Shown here: in pieces, positions 28,506-36,789 of the stretch
Position numbering within the stretch: the first letter of the stretch is position 1
How the letters are laid out: each line of letters starts with the position of its first letter
Assembly: GCF_000760735.1 (NCBI RefSeq)
Contig: NZ_JMEX01000008.1
Location: 776,018 to 840,017 of the forward strand
Length of the DNA stretch: 64,000 nucleotides
Direction: 5' to 3'
Origin: Rhodococcoides fascians A44A
GTDB taxonomy: Bacteria > Actinomycetota > Actinomycetes > Mycobacteriales > Mycobacteriaceae
Program-made: the position numbers and the translations under genes
The notes under the pieces: generated by a model
Databases searched by the model: none
The model's input: the letters and a program-made list of their open reading frames with translations, nothing else
What the model was told of the DNA's origin: nothing

Positions 28506-29963
28506 ATGAGTACAGATACGGCAATACACGCGGCATCGCTGTTCATCGGCGGCGAGTGGGCACCCCCGAGTTCGTCGGCGAGGATCGACGTACGGTCGGC
28601 CAGTACCGAACAGATCATCGGCTCGGTTCCGGAGGCGCAGGAGGCAGACGTCGACGCAGCCGTCGCGGCCGCCCGTCGCGCGTTCGAGGATCCGAGCGGC
28701 TGGAGTCAGTGGGAGCCGTCGGCCCGCGCCGACGCTCTGGACCGGCTCGCCGACGAACTCGAAGCGCGCGGTGAGCAGATAGCCCGCACGGTCTCGGCGC
28801 AGAACGGCATGCCGATTTCGATCGCCCTGCAGCTCGAAGCAGGCTTTCCCGTCGCGGTCGTCAGGTACTACGCCGGGCTTGCCAGAACGGCGACGTTCGA
28901 GGAATCGCACCCGCACCTTCTCGGCGGCACGACGACGGTGCGTCGGGAACCCATCGGCGTCGTCGGTGCCATCGCGCCGTGGAACTTCCCGCAGACTCTC
29001 GCGGCGTTCAAGCACGCACCCGCTCTGGCGGCCGGGTGCACCATCGTCATCAAGCCGTCACCGGAAACCGTCCTCGACTCGGTTCCGTTCGCCGAAGCCG
29101 TCATGGCGGCGGGCATTCCGCCCGGGGTGGTCAACATCGTTCCCGGCGGGCGCGAGGTGGGCGCCTACCTCGTATCGCACCCGGGTATCGACAAGGTTGC
29201 ATTCACCGGATCCACTGCCGCCGGCCGGTCGATCGCCGAGACCTGCGGACGACTACTGCGGCCCGTCACCCTGGAACTGGGCGGAAAGTCCGCGGCGATC
29301 GTTCTCGACGACGCCGAACTCGATCTTGCGAAGATCGGCGAAGACCTCTTCGGTGCAACGTTTCTCAACAACGGTCAGACGTGTTTCCTCGGCACCCGAG
29401 TGCTCGCGCCGCGCAGTCGATACGACGAGGTGGTCGGCGTGCTCGAAGCATTCGCACAATCACTCGCCGTCGGCGACGCGCTGGATCCGGCGACACAGAT
29501 CGGTCCGATGGCCAGTGAGCGGCAACGAGATCGAGTCGAGGGCTACATCGCGAAGGGCAGTGGCGACGGTGCCCGGCTGGTCACCGGAGGTGTCCGTCCG
29601 TCCGATCTCGATCGCGGGTGGTTCGTGTCGCCGACGGTGTTCGCCGACGTCGAGAACGATCACGCCATCGCCCAGGAGGAAATTTTCGGGCCTGTGCTGT
29701 CGGTGATCCCGTACGGCGACGAAGCGGACGCCATCCGCATCGCCAACGACACCGACTTCGGGCTCGGCGGCACCGTCTGGACCTCCGACGACGAACGAGG
29801 GTACGGCGTCGCCAAGCAGATTCGCACCGGAACCATCGGCATCAACCGCTACATGGTCGACCCGGGTTCACCGTTCGGTGGCGTCAAGGACAGCGGCATC
29901 GGCCGCGAACTCGGCCCCGACGCCCTCGGCAACTTCCAGCAGTTCAAGTCCATCTACCGCTAG
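28506..29963 (+). CDS. NAD(P)-dependent aldehyde dehydrogenase
   Basis: 485-residue aldehyde dehydrogenase oxidising an aldehyde to its acid. Motifs: PWNFPQTLAAFKHAPALAAG, the Lys in VIKPSPET, cofactor loop FTGSTAAGRSI, the general base in LELGGKSA and the catalytic Cys in NNGQTCFLGT. EEIFGPVLSVIPY is standard. It lies 65 bases after the activator gene and 10 bases before the nicotinoprotein alcohol dehydrogenase, so these three form a pathway unit. Confidence 0.92.
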   Translation: MSTDTAIHAASLFIGGEWAPPSSSARIDVRSASTEQIIGSVPEAQEADVDAAVAAARRAFEDPSGWSQWEPSARADALDRLADELEARGEQIARTVSAQNGMPISIALQLEAGFPVAVVRYYAGLARTATFEESHPHLLGGTTTVRREPIGVVGAIAPWNFPQTLAAFKHAPALAAGCTIVIKPSPETVLDSVPFAEAVMAAGIPPGVVNIVPGGREVGAYLVSHPGIDKVAFTGSTAAGRSIAETCGRLLRPVTLELGGKSAAIVLDDAELDLAKIGEDLFGATFLNNGQTCFLGTRVLAPRSRYDEVVGVLEAFAQSLAVGDALDPATQIGPMASERQRDRVEGYIAKGSGDGARLVTGGVRPSDLDRGWFVSPTVFADVENDHAIAQEEIFGPVLSVIPYGDEADAIRIANDTDFGLGGTVWTSDDERGYGVAKQIRTGTIGINRYMVDPGSPFGGVKDSGIGRELGPDALGNFQQFKSIYR

Positions 29964-29973
29964 GAGATCTTTC

Positions 29974-31083
29974 GTGAAGACCAAAGCTGCAGTACTTTTC
30001 GAAGCACACAAGCCGTTCGAGATCCTCGAACTCGAATTGGACGGACCCGGGCCGGGCGAAGTCCTGATCAAGTACGTCGCTGCCGGCCTGTGCCACTCGG
30101 ACCTCCATCTGCTCGACGGCGACCTCCCACCGCGCTTCCCGATCGTCGGTGGGCACGAAGGCTCCGGAATCATCGAGGAAGTGGGGCCCGGTGTGACCAA
30201 GGTCAAGCCCGGCGATCACGTCGTCTGTTCGTTCATCCCCAACTGCGGTACCTGTCGCTACTGTTCGACGGGCCGACAGAACCTGTGCGACATGGGCGCA
30301 ACGATTCTCGAAGGCTGCATGCCCGACGGCTCATTCCGGCGTCGCGACAGCAAGGGAACCGAGTTCGGCGCGATGTGCATGCTGGGAACGTTCGCCGAGC
30401 GCGCCACGATCTCGCAACACTCCGTCGTGAAGATCGACGACTGGTTGCCCTTGGAGACAGCGGTTCTCGTCGGATGCGGCGTGCCGTCGGGCTGGGGCAC
30501 CTCCGTGTACGCGGGTGGTGTGCGGGCCGGTGATTCGGTGATCATCTACGGCATCGGTGGTCTCGGCATCAACGCGGTGCAGGGCGCCGTGCACGCGGGC
30601 GCCAAGCACGTCCTCGTCGTCGACCCGCTGGAATTCAAGCGGAACCAGGCGTTGAAGTTCGGTGCGACACATGCTTTCGGCGACTACGCCAGCGCCCAGG
30701 AGAAGCTCACCGAGCTCACCTGGGGCCAGGGCGCGGATCAGGCCCTGATTCTCGTGGGCACCGTCGACGAGGAAGTGGTCCAGGCAGCGACAGCCGCCAT
30801 CGGCAAGGGCGGCACCGTCGTCATCACCGGTCTCGCCGACCCCGAGGCGCTGACCGTTCACGTCTCCGGCACGGATCTGACGCTGAACCAGAAGACCATC
30901 AAGGGCACACTGTTCGGCTCCGCGAACCCTCAGTACGACATCGTCCGGCTGCTGCGCCTCTACGACGCCGGCCAGCTCAAGCTCGACGAGCTGATCACCA
31001 ACACGTACTCACTCGAGCAGGTGAACGAGGGGTACCAGGATCTGCGAGACGGCAAGAACATGCGAGGGGTGATTCACCTCTAG
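29974..31083 (+). CDS. NDMA-dependent (nicotinoprotein) zinc alcohol dehydrogenase
   Basis: 369-residue zinc alcohol dehydrogenase of the NDMA-dependent type. Catalytic zinc ligands lie in AAGLCHSDLH and GGHEGSG, structural cysteines in CGTCRYCSTGRQNLC, the cofactor site in YGIGGLGINAVQ, and GCGVPSGWGTSVYAGGVRAG is typical of the nicotinoprotein group. These enzymes keep NAD(H) bound and are thought to pass electrons to the redox peptide mycofactocin. AGGAG is 8 bases before the GTG. Acts upstream of the neighbouring aldehyde dehydrogenase. Confidence 0.9.
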   Translation: MKTKAAVLFEAHKPFEILELELDGPGPGEVLIKYVAAGLCHSDLHLLDGDLPPRFPIVGGHEGSGIIEEVGPGVTKVKPGDHVVCSFIPNCGTCRYCSTGRQNLCDMGATILEGCMPDGSFRRRDSKGTEFGAMCMLGTFAERATISQHSVVKIDDWLPLETAVLVGCGVPSGWGTSVYAGGVRAGDSVIIYGIGGLGINAVQGAVHAGAKHVLVVDPLEFKRNQALKFGATHAFGDYASAQEKLTELTWGQGADQALILVGTVDEEVVQAATAAIGKGGTVVITGLADPEALTVHVSGTDLTLNQKTIKGTLFGSANPQYDIVRLLRLYDAGQLKLDELITNTYSLEQVNEGYQDLRDGKNMRGVIHL

Positions 31084-31090
31084 AACCCAC

Positions 31091-31155
31091 GTGAGTACCG
31101 CCCCCTTGTGAGGCTTGTGTAGGTCCTGACCTACATATAAGTACTCACAAGGGGG
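31091..31155. repeat. intergenic palindrome 2 (GTGAGT family)
   Basis: Nested dyads between convergent genes: CCCCCTTGTGAG (31101-31112) pairs CTCACAAGGGGG (31144-31155); alternatively GTGAGTAC (31091-31098) pairs GTACTCAC (31141-31148). The centre TGTAGGTC-CT-GACCTACA (31118-31135) is a further dyad, matching the core of the element at 35411. Probably a bidirectional terminator. Confidence 0.75.
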
Positions 31156-31161
31156 AGCTAG

Positions 31162-32151
31162 CTAGCCGCCTACCGCCTCGAGCTGGGGACGAATCTTGTC
31201 CACCGAGTACTCGATCGACGCCTTGGACGGCAGATTGAATCCGACCACCGTGGCGTAGTCCTGCACCGAGACGCCGCCGCTCGCTACCGCGGGCAGCGAA
31301 TCGAAGCCAGGCAGGGCCTGGAGGTCGGCGGCGGTTCCACCGTTGGGCAGCATGACGACCAGGTCGGCAGTGAGTTCGTTGATCCGTTCGGGACTGAAGA
31401 CCAACCGGCCGCTCGTCGCCTCCGGCGAGGCTGCGAGGTCCGCAGGAACACTGAGACCGATGCTGTCGAAGACCTGCGCGGCACCGTCGTCGGGATCGAC
31501 GACGGCCACGAGTTGCTGCGTGGCGACGATGTACTGGGCGAGCACCGCGGTCTTGCCGTCCAAGCCTGGGTACTCGGCGGCGATGCCGTCGGTGAAGCCT
31601 TCGCCCTCGGCGATGATCGACTGCGCGTCGTCCTCACGGTCGAAAATCTTTCCGAGCGTTTCGATCTGCCACTGCCAGCTGTCCACCGTGCTCTTCTCGG
31701 GGAAAACCGTGGGCGCGACCTCACTGAGCGACTGGTACGGCTCGGGAGATGCGATCCCCGCCACCAGAATGAGATCCGGCTGCAGTGCCGCGATCTCCTC
31801 CACGGGCGGGGTCGCGTTCATCGTGTCGACCGACGTCGAGTCGAGCATCACGGAATCCTCGGTCAGGCCCGTCTGCCAGGGGTAAAGCTTCCGCTCGTCT
31901 CCCTGAGATCCTGCGGAGATGTACCCGACCGGGGAGACGTCGAACTCCGCCAGCGCGTCCACCCACTGTTGCCCGAGGGCCACGATGCGCTCGGGCGTTC
32001 CCTGTATCGTCGTCGAGCCGACGACGTGATCGATTGTCACCGTCCTGTCGTTCGACCCGGCGGAGCTACTGTCCCCCGAGTCACTGCTGCAGGCCACGAG
32101 GCCCACAAGTGCCACCGAGGCAATGATCATGCGCATCGCGGTCCGCTTCAT
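31162..32151 (-). CDS. iron-siderophore ABC transporter substrate-binding lipoprotein
   Basis: 329-residue class III iron binding protein, FecB/FepB type. Signal peptide and lipobox: MIIASVALVGLVACSS. The first domain opens with IDHVVGSTTIQGTPERIVAL and ALQPDLILV. A single-gene unit, with no permease nearby, so it must share the transporter of another locus, possibly that at 3-6 kb. Start: an IdeR box and a -10 TAACTT seven bases before this ATG suggest a leaderless mRNA; ATG codons at 32136 and 32130 are alternatives that would keep the signal peptide. Confidence 0.88.
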   Translation of the reverse strand: MKRTAMRMIIASVALVGLVACSSDSGDSSSAGSNDRTVTIDHVVGSTTIQGTPERIVALGQQWVDALAEFDVSPVGYISAGSQGDERKLYPWQTGLTEDSVMLDSTSVDTMNATPPVEEIAALQPDLILVAGIASPEPYQSLSEVAPTVFPEKSTVDSWQWQIETLGKIFDREDDAQSIIAEGEGFTDGIAAEYPGLDGKTAVLAQYIVATQQLVAVVDPDDGAAQVFDSIGLSVPADLAASPEATSGRLVFSPERINELTADLVVMLPNGGTAADLQALPGFDSLPAVASGGVSVQDYATVVGFNLPSKASIEYSVDKIRPQLEAVGG

Positions 32152-32161
32152 GCGCGTGAAG

Positions 32162-32180
32162 TTAGCACAGCCTCGCCTAA
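32162..32180 (-). promoter_or_regulatory. IdeR/DtxR iron box over the -10 region
   Basis: On the minus strand TTAGGCGAGGCTGTGCTAA matches the IdeR consensus TTAGGTTAGGCTAACCTAA at 14 of 19 positions, including both TTAGG/CTAA ends. It overlaps the -10 TAACTT (32164-32159) of the leaderless siderophore-binding-protein gene, the right place for repression at high iron. Confidence 0.75.
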
Positions 32181-32184
32181 GCCT

Positions 32185-33390
32185 CTAGAGGTACTTCTTC
32201 AACTCCATCCGCGCGATCGACATCTTGTGCACCTCGTCGGGGCCGTCCGCCAGCCGCAGCGTCCGGATGTGGGCGTACATCATCGCGAGCGGGAAGTCGT
32301 CGGACACACCGCCGCCGCCGTGGACCTGAATGGCCCGGTCGATGATCTTCAGTGCCATCTCCGGAGCTGCCACCTTGATGGCGGCGATCTCGGTGCGTGC
32401 TTCCTTGTTGCCGACGGTGTCCATCAGGTACGCGGCCTTCAGCGTCAACAGTCGCGTCTTCTCGATGTCGATGCGAGCCTCGGCGATCCAATCCTGGATG
32501 TTGGCGCGCATCGCGATCGGCTTACCGAAGGTGACTCTCGATACCGCACGGCGGCACAGCAGTTCGAGTGCCCGCTCGGCGACGCCGATGGTCCGCATGG
32601 CGTGATGGATCCGCCCGGGGCCCAACCTGGCCTGACTGATCGCGAAACCCTCACCCGGCCCCTTCAACACGTCCTTCGACGGCACCCGCACGTCCTCGAA
32701 GAGCACCTCGGCGTGACCTTCGCGATCGACGTAGCCGAACACCGGCAGGTTCCGTACGACGGTGACACCCGGCGCATCGATGGGCACGACGAGCATCGAC
32801 TGCTGACGGTGGCTGGCGGCATCCGGCTCGGTCTTGCCCATGACGATGAGAACTTTGCAGTTCTTGTGCAGCGCATTCGACGTCCACCACTTGCGGCCGT
32901 TCAGGATGTAGTCGTCGCCGTCGCGTTCCATTCGCATGGCGATGTTGGTGGCGTCGGAACTGGCGACGTCGGGTTCCGTCATCGCGAATGCGGACCGAAT
33001 AGTGCCGTCCAGCAACGGCTTCAGATACTTCTCCTTGTGCTCGTCCGTTCCGAACAGCGTGAACACTTCCATGTTGCCCGTGTCCGGCGCGTTGCAGTTG
33101 CACGCCTCGGGCGCCAACAGGCTCCGGCCCATGATCTCCGCGAGCGGGGCATACTCGAGATTGGTCAGGCCGGGCCCCCACTCCTGGTGGGGGTGGAAGA
33201 GGTTCCACAACCCGCGCGACCGGGCTTCCTTCTTCAGATCCTCGATGATCTGGGGTTGCCCGTGCGGGTCGCCGAGCTCGCGCATCTGCTCGTCGTAGAC
33301 GGACTCCGCCGGGTAGACGTGAGAGTCCATGAACTCCAACAGATCCTGCTGATACTTCCGGCCGCGCTCGGTGGTCTCGAAGAAGGACAC
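32185..33390 (-). CDS. acyl-CoA dehydrogenase
   Basis: 401-residue FAD acyl-CoA dehydrogenase with a long N-terminal helical region ([20 protein letters not shown]) as in the mammalian ACAD10/11-like group. Substrate and FAD loops: [20 protein letters not shown] and [40 protein letters not shown] and [13 protein letters not shown] end the catalytic domain. It runs head-to-tail after the SDR gene (9 bases apart), consistent with one fatty-acid or branched acid degradation unit. The IdeR box lies immediately past its stop. Confidence 0.9.
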   Translation of the reverse strand: MSFFETTERGRKYQQDLLEFMDSHVYPAESVYDEQMRELGDPHGQPQIIEDLKKEARSRGLWNLFHPHQEWGPGLTNLEYAPLAEIMGRSLLAPEACNCNAPDTGNMEVFTLFGTDEHKEKYLKPLLDGTIRSAFAMTEPDVASSDATNIAMRMERDGDDYILNGRKWWTSNALHKNCKVLIVMGKTEPDAASHRQQSMLVVPIDAPGVTVVRNLPVFGYVDREGHAEVLFEDVRVPSKDVLKGPGEGFAISQARLGPGRIHHAMRTIGVAERALELLCRRAVSRVTFGKPIAMRANIQDWIAEARIDIEKTRLLTLKAAYLMDTVGNKEARTEIAAIKVAAPEMALKIIDRAIQVHGGGGVSDDFPLAMMYAHIRTLRLADGPDEVHKMSIARMELKKYL

Positions 33391-33399
33391 GTCGCTCCT

Positions 33400-34212
33400 T
33401 TAGTTGTCTTGCCCCAGAAGGGCTTTCTGGTAGCGACGCATGCCGCGCAACCACCGGTCGTAATCGGAACCCTTGTTGCGGTACATCTCCAGCACGTTCC
33501 GGTGCGGCAGAATCAAGAACTCCTCGGCATCCATCGCAGCGAGGACGACCTCCGCGACGTCACTCGGCTCGAGCACGTCGCCCGCGGAGAGCACGGCAGC
33601 AGTAGCCGCCGCCCCGAGCGAATTACCGGATTCCTTGCCCTCGTACAGCAGCTTGGTGTTCACACCCATGGGGCACAGGCAGCTGACGCGAATGCCGCGG
33701 TCACCGTAAGTGACGTTGAGCCACTCCGAGAAACCCACGGCCGCATGCTTGGTGGTCGCGTACGTGGCAGAACCGATCTGTGTGAGCAGGCCGGCAGCCG
33801 ACGCGGTACTGACGAAGTAGCCCTCGCCGCGCTCGATCCACCCGGGCACCAGAAGCTGCGCAGCGCGGATGTGCGCGCGCAGATTGACGTCGATGGACAG
33901 ATCCCACTCGGCTTCCGTCGCGTCGAGGCCCGGTGCGCCACTGATGCCCGCGTTGGCGAAGTAGAGGTCCACGGGACCGAAGGTGTCCTCGGCGAGAGCG
34001 ATCAACGCGGTGATGTCGTCGGTTTTCGACGCGTCACCCCCGAGAGACACCGCCGAGCCAGGTTCCAGTGACTCCACCACCCGCGACGCCGACGCCGCGT
34101 CGAGATCGGACACGACGACCTTCGCGCCTTCCGCGACGAGCCGCTGGGCAAGTGCACCGCCGATCCCGCCTCCGCCTCCGGTGATCACAGCAACCTTGCC
34201 TGTTACCTTCAT
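33400..34212 (-). CDS. short-chain dehydrogenase/reductase
   Basis: 270-residue SDR. Cofactor motif TGGGGGIGGALAQ, NAG (YFANAGISGAPG), catalytic Ser (VSTASAAG) and YATTK. The C-terminal part (FLILPHRNVLEMYRNKGSDY) is longer than in classical SDRs and matches a group found with acyl-CoA dehydrogenases of the type next door. The ATG at 34212 and the GTG at 34215 are both possible starts. A 14-bp dyad lies directly upstream. Confidence 0.87.
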   Translation of the reverse strand: MKVTGKVAVITGGGGGIGGALAQRLVAEGAKVVVSDLDAASASRVVESLEPGSAVSLGGDASKTDDITALIALAEDTFGPVDLYFANAGISGAPGLDATEAEWDLSIDVNLRAHIRAAQLLVPGWIERGEGYFVSTASAAGLLTQIGSATYATTKHAAVGFSEWLNVTYGDRGIRVSCLCPMGVNTKLLYEGKESGNSLGAAATAAVLSAGDVLEPSDVAEVVLAAMDAEEFLILPHRNVLEMYRNKGSDYDRWLRGMRRYQKALLGQDN

Positions 34213-34218
34213 CACCCA

Positions 34219-34264
34219 GGTATATCACCTCGATATCCCCCCATCCGAGACGAGGTGGAATACC
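34219..34264. promoter_or_regulatory. large dyad between divergent SDR and Old Yellow Enzyme genes
   Basis: GGTATATCACCTCG (34219-34232) and CGAGGTGGAATACC (34251-34264) are inverted repeats matching at 12 of 14 positions with an 18-base spacer. It fills the short divergent gap and is a plausible operator for a dimeric regulator controlling both genes; the regulator is unknown. Confidence 0.55.
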
Positions 34265-34292
34265 GCTGCGCCCCGGCCGGTTCGTCTCCGAC

Positions 34293-35408
34293 GTGACCGA
34301 AACAGCATCCGCGGGGCTATTCACTCCGTTCGAAACCAAGTCCCTGAAACTGCGTAACCGCTTCGCGATGGCGCCGATGACCCGCGCGTTCTCCCCCGGC
34401 GGAGTCCCGCGCGAGAACGTCGCCGAGTACTACCGCAGGCGGGCCGCAGGCGGAACGAGCCTCATCATCACCGAGGGCACGCTGATCCCCGACCCCGCGG
34501 CAGGCCCGGACACCCGAGTTCCCCACATCTACGGCGAGGACAGCCTCGACGGATGGAAGAGCGTCGTCGACGCCGTCCACGCCGAGGGCTCGGTGATCAT
34601 CCCGCAGCTCTGGCACCTCGGCGTGCAGCGCGGAGACTCGCCGCGCCTCAACCCCGAGGTGACGACGGTCAGCCCGTCGGGCATCGCACTGGACGGCACT
34701 CCGTTGGGCCGCGCCTTCACGAGCAGCGACCTCGACCAGCTGATCCAGTACTGGGTCGACGCAGCGGCTAACGCGAAGAGCGTCGGGTTCGACGGAGTCG
34801 AGCTGCACGGCGCGCACGGTTACCTTCTCGACGAGTTCCTGTGGCAGACAACCAATCTGCGTGACGACCGTTTCGGCGGATCCCTCGAAGCTCGTACCCG
34901 CTTCCCGGCCGAGGTGGTGGCGGCGATCCGAGCCGAGGTGGGTGACGACTTCGCGATCGTCTACCGATACTCGCAGTGGAAGGCCGATCACTACGACGCT
35001 CGGATCGCGCAGACCCCGCAGGAACTGGAGAAGATCCTCACCCCGCTGGTCGACGCCGGGGTCGACGTGCTCCACCCCTCGACCCGCCGCCACTGGATTC
35101 CCGAGTTCCCCGAGCTCGATGCAACCCGAGGACTGGCCGGGTGGACCAAGGAAATCACCGGCCTCCCGACGATCACCGTCGGCTCGGTCGGGTTGGACAA
35201 GGAGTTCGGCAGCGCCTGGGGTCCGGACGGTGCGTCGGGAACGACCGACCTGACGCCGCTGTTCGAGCAGTTCGAGCGGGGCGAATTCGACATCGTCGCC
35301 GTCGGCCGTGCCCTGCTCGCCGACGCCGAGTGGGTGAACAAGGTCGAGTCCGGCCGATTGAACGAGCGCATCGCCTTCACCCGCGATCACATCACCGAAC
35401 TCGTCTAG
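34293..35408 (+). CDS. Old Yellow Enzyme-type NADH:flavin oxidoreductase
   Basis: 371-residue FMN enzyme reducing activated C=C bonds or nitro compounds. FMN and active-site segments are visible: LFTPFETKSLKLRNRFAMAP, MTRAFSPGGVP, PQLWHLGVQRGDSPR, and the substrate-binding pair in FDGVELHGAHGYLLDEFLWQ, then NLRDDRFGGSLEAR. GRALLADAEWVNK marks the phosphate-binding end. A GTG starts it and no convincing SD is seen. Its TAG shares the CTAG tetranucleotide with the stop of the convergent LysR gene. Confidence 0.9.
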   Translation: MTETASAGLFTPFETKSLKLRNRFAMAPMTRAFSPGGVPRENVAEYYRRRAAGGTSLIITEGTLIPDPAAGPDTRVPHIYGEDSLDGWKSVVDAVHAEGSVIIPQLWHLGVQRGDSPRLNPEVTTVSPSGIALDGTPLGRAFTSSDLDQLIQYWVDAAANAKSVGFDGVELHGAHGYLLDEFLWQTTNLRDDRFGGSLEARTRFPAEVVAAIRAEVGDDFAIVYRYSQWKADHYDARIAQTPQELEKILTPLVDAGVDVLHPSTRRHWIPEFPELDATRGLAGWTKEITGLPTITVGSVGLDKEFGSAWGPDGASGTTDLTPLFEQFERGEFDIVAVGRALLADAEWVNKVESGRLNERIAFTRDHITELV

Positions 35409-36310
35409 CCCCTATGTGAGTGGTTGTGTAGGCCAGGGCCTACACAACCACTCACATAGGTGGCGAGCTTTCTCACCGCCGTGCTCGCCCTGGGCGACCA
35501 GGTCAGGGCGAGAACAGCGTCGGCAGGCACGTCCGAGATCGGTACCGGGACCAACCGATCCTCGAAATCCGTTGCCATGGAACGGCTCAGGATGGCGACG
35601 CCCAAACCTCTGGCCGCCAAGTCGGCGACAGCTCCCGGCGCACTGGCGGCCAACGCGACGTCGGCGGTGATATCCGCTGCGGCACAGGCGTCGTCGAACA
35701 CGGATCTGATTCCGGTACCCACCGGCAGGCACACCACCCGGTGGGCGCACACCTCGCCGAGTGTCACCGCCGATGCCGACGCCAACGGATGCCCGGGCGG
35801 TACACACGCCGCCAGTCCTTCCGTGATCATGACCAGCGATTCGAGCCCCTCGGGCGGACCGTGAGCGGTGCCGACGAGGGCGACGTCGAGCGCGCCCGAC
35901 CGGACGCGCGCGATCAACTCGTCTGAATTTGCCTCCGCCAACGTGATGTCCACGCCCGGGTACGCGGAGTGGAACGCAGCCAAGGCGTCGAACAGCGGTG
36001 TGACGGTGCATGCGGTGACCATTCCGACGGCGACCTTCCCGCGCACGAGGGAGAGCACCTCGTCGACGGAATGGCGAAGGGCTGCAGATGATTCCAGTGC
36101 GCGGCGCGCGTGTACCAGGGCAGCTGTCCCTGCTACCGTCAACCGCGCCACCCTGCTGCTGCGGTCGATCAGCTCGGCCCCGACCTCCTTCTCCAGCGCT
36201 TTGATCTGGGCACTGATGCCGGACTGGCTGATGTTCACCCGCTCGGCCGCACGGGTGAAGTTGGCTTCCTCCGCGACGGCGACGAAGTACTCGAGCTGCC
36301 TCAGTTCCAT
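35405..36310 (-). CDS. LysR-family transcriptional regulator with palindrome-derived C-terminus
   Basis: 301-residue regulator. Helix-turn-helix: ELRQLEYFVAVAEEANFTRA then NISQSGISAQIKALEKEVGA. The effector domain (residues 90-285) is normal. The last 18 residues (about TYVSGCVGPGLHNHSHRG) are encoded by intergenic palindrome 3, unlike normal LysR ends, so the gene was probably truncated or extended there. Divergent from the SnoaL-like gene across 70 bases with a LysR-type dyad at the start codon. Convergent on Old Yellow Enzyme. Confidence 0.88.
   Translation of the reverse strand: MELRQLEYFVAVAEEANFTRAAERVNISQSGISAQIKALEKEVGAELIDRSSRVARLTVAGTAALVHARRALESSAALRHSVDEVLSLVRGKVAVGMVTACTVTPLFDALAAFHSAYPGVDITLAEANSDELIARVRSGALDVALVGTAHGPPEGLESLVMITEGLAACVPPGHPLASASAVTLGEVCAHRVVCLPVGTGIRSVFDDACAAADITADVALAASAPGAVADLAARGLGVAILSRSMATDFEDRLVPVPISDVPADAVLALTWSPRASTAVRKLATYVSGCVGPGLHNHSHRG
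35411..35460. repeat. intergenic palindrome 3 (GTGAGT family), perfect 24-bp arms
   Basis: Arms at 35411-35434 and 35437-35460 are exact inverted repeats around a 2-base centre (AG). They start CCTATGTGAGTGGTTG and meet at TGTAGGCC-AG-GGCCTACA, nearly the same core as the element at 31118. It is coding sequence for the LysR C-terminus as well as the space after Old Yellow Enzyme, where it may serve as a terminator. Confidence 0.85.
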
Positions 36311-36328
36311 AAGCTGTAATTCTAGCTT
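36311..36328. promoter_or_regulatory. LysR-type operator
   Basis: AAGCT (36311-36315) and AGCTT (36324-36328) form a dyad with 8 bases between, directly before the LysR start and in the divergent promoter region of the SnoaL-like gene. LysR proteins usually bind such a site to control themselves and the divergent gene. Confidence 0.45.
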
Positions 36329-36380
36329 TCATCACAACTATCTGTTGGACTTCTCGTACCGGTGTGATGACGATGAAACC

Positions 36381-36752
36381 ATGACAAACAATGCAACGAC
36401 CGACAAAGCAATGACACCGGAAGACATCACCCGCCTGTTCGTCGAGCGATCCAACGCAGGAGACGCCGACGGTGTCGCGGCGCTCTACGCCGACAACGCC
36501 GTCATGGCCTACCCCGCCGGACAGACGACGACAGGCCGAGCCGCAATACGTGAACTGTGGGCGTCGGTGCTCGCGCACGGGCCTCGTTTCGAACTGGAGG
36601 AGGGACTGCCGACGCTGGTGTACGGCGACATCGCGCTCACTTCGACGGCACCGAGGGACAATGCAGGCGCCCGCGCCCAGGTCGTGCAGCGTCAACCGGA
36701 CGGTTCGTGGCTGCGCATCATCGATCAGCCGGAGTTCGACCCGACCTCGTGA
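36381..36752 (+). CDS. SnoaL-like/NTF2-fold small protein
   Basis: 123-residue protein with the NTF2/SnoaL-like cone fold: FVERSNAGDADGVAALYADN, YPAGQTTTGRAAIRELWASV, and QRQPDGSWLRIIDQPEFDP at the end are the usual pattern of this family of ketosteroid-isomerase-like proteins. The reaction, if any, is unknown. It is divergent from the LysR gene. An internal ATG (MTPEDITR) 10 codons in is an alternative start. The coding strand has no clear SD. Confidence 0.8.
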   Translation: MTNNATTDKAMTPEDITRLFVERSNAGDADGVAALYADNAVMAYPAGQTTTGRAAIRELWASVLAHGPRFELEEGLPTLVYGDIALTSTAPRDNAGARAQVVQRQPDGSWLRIIDQPEFDPTS

Positions 36753-36789
36753 CACGCCCCGTCGGACTGCTCTGACAGTATTTCCCCTC

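Noticed and set aside
31513..34071. An 852-codon plus-strand frame
   Set aside because: It is antisense to the iron binding protein, acyl-CoA dehydrogenase and SDR genes, each with full motifs and normal length.
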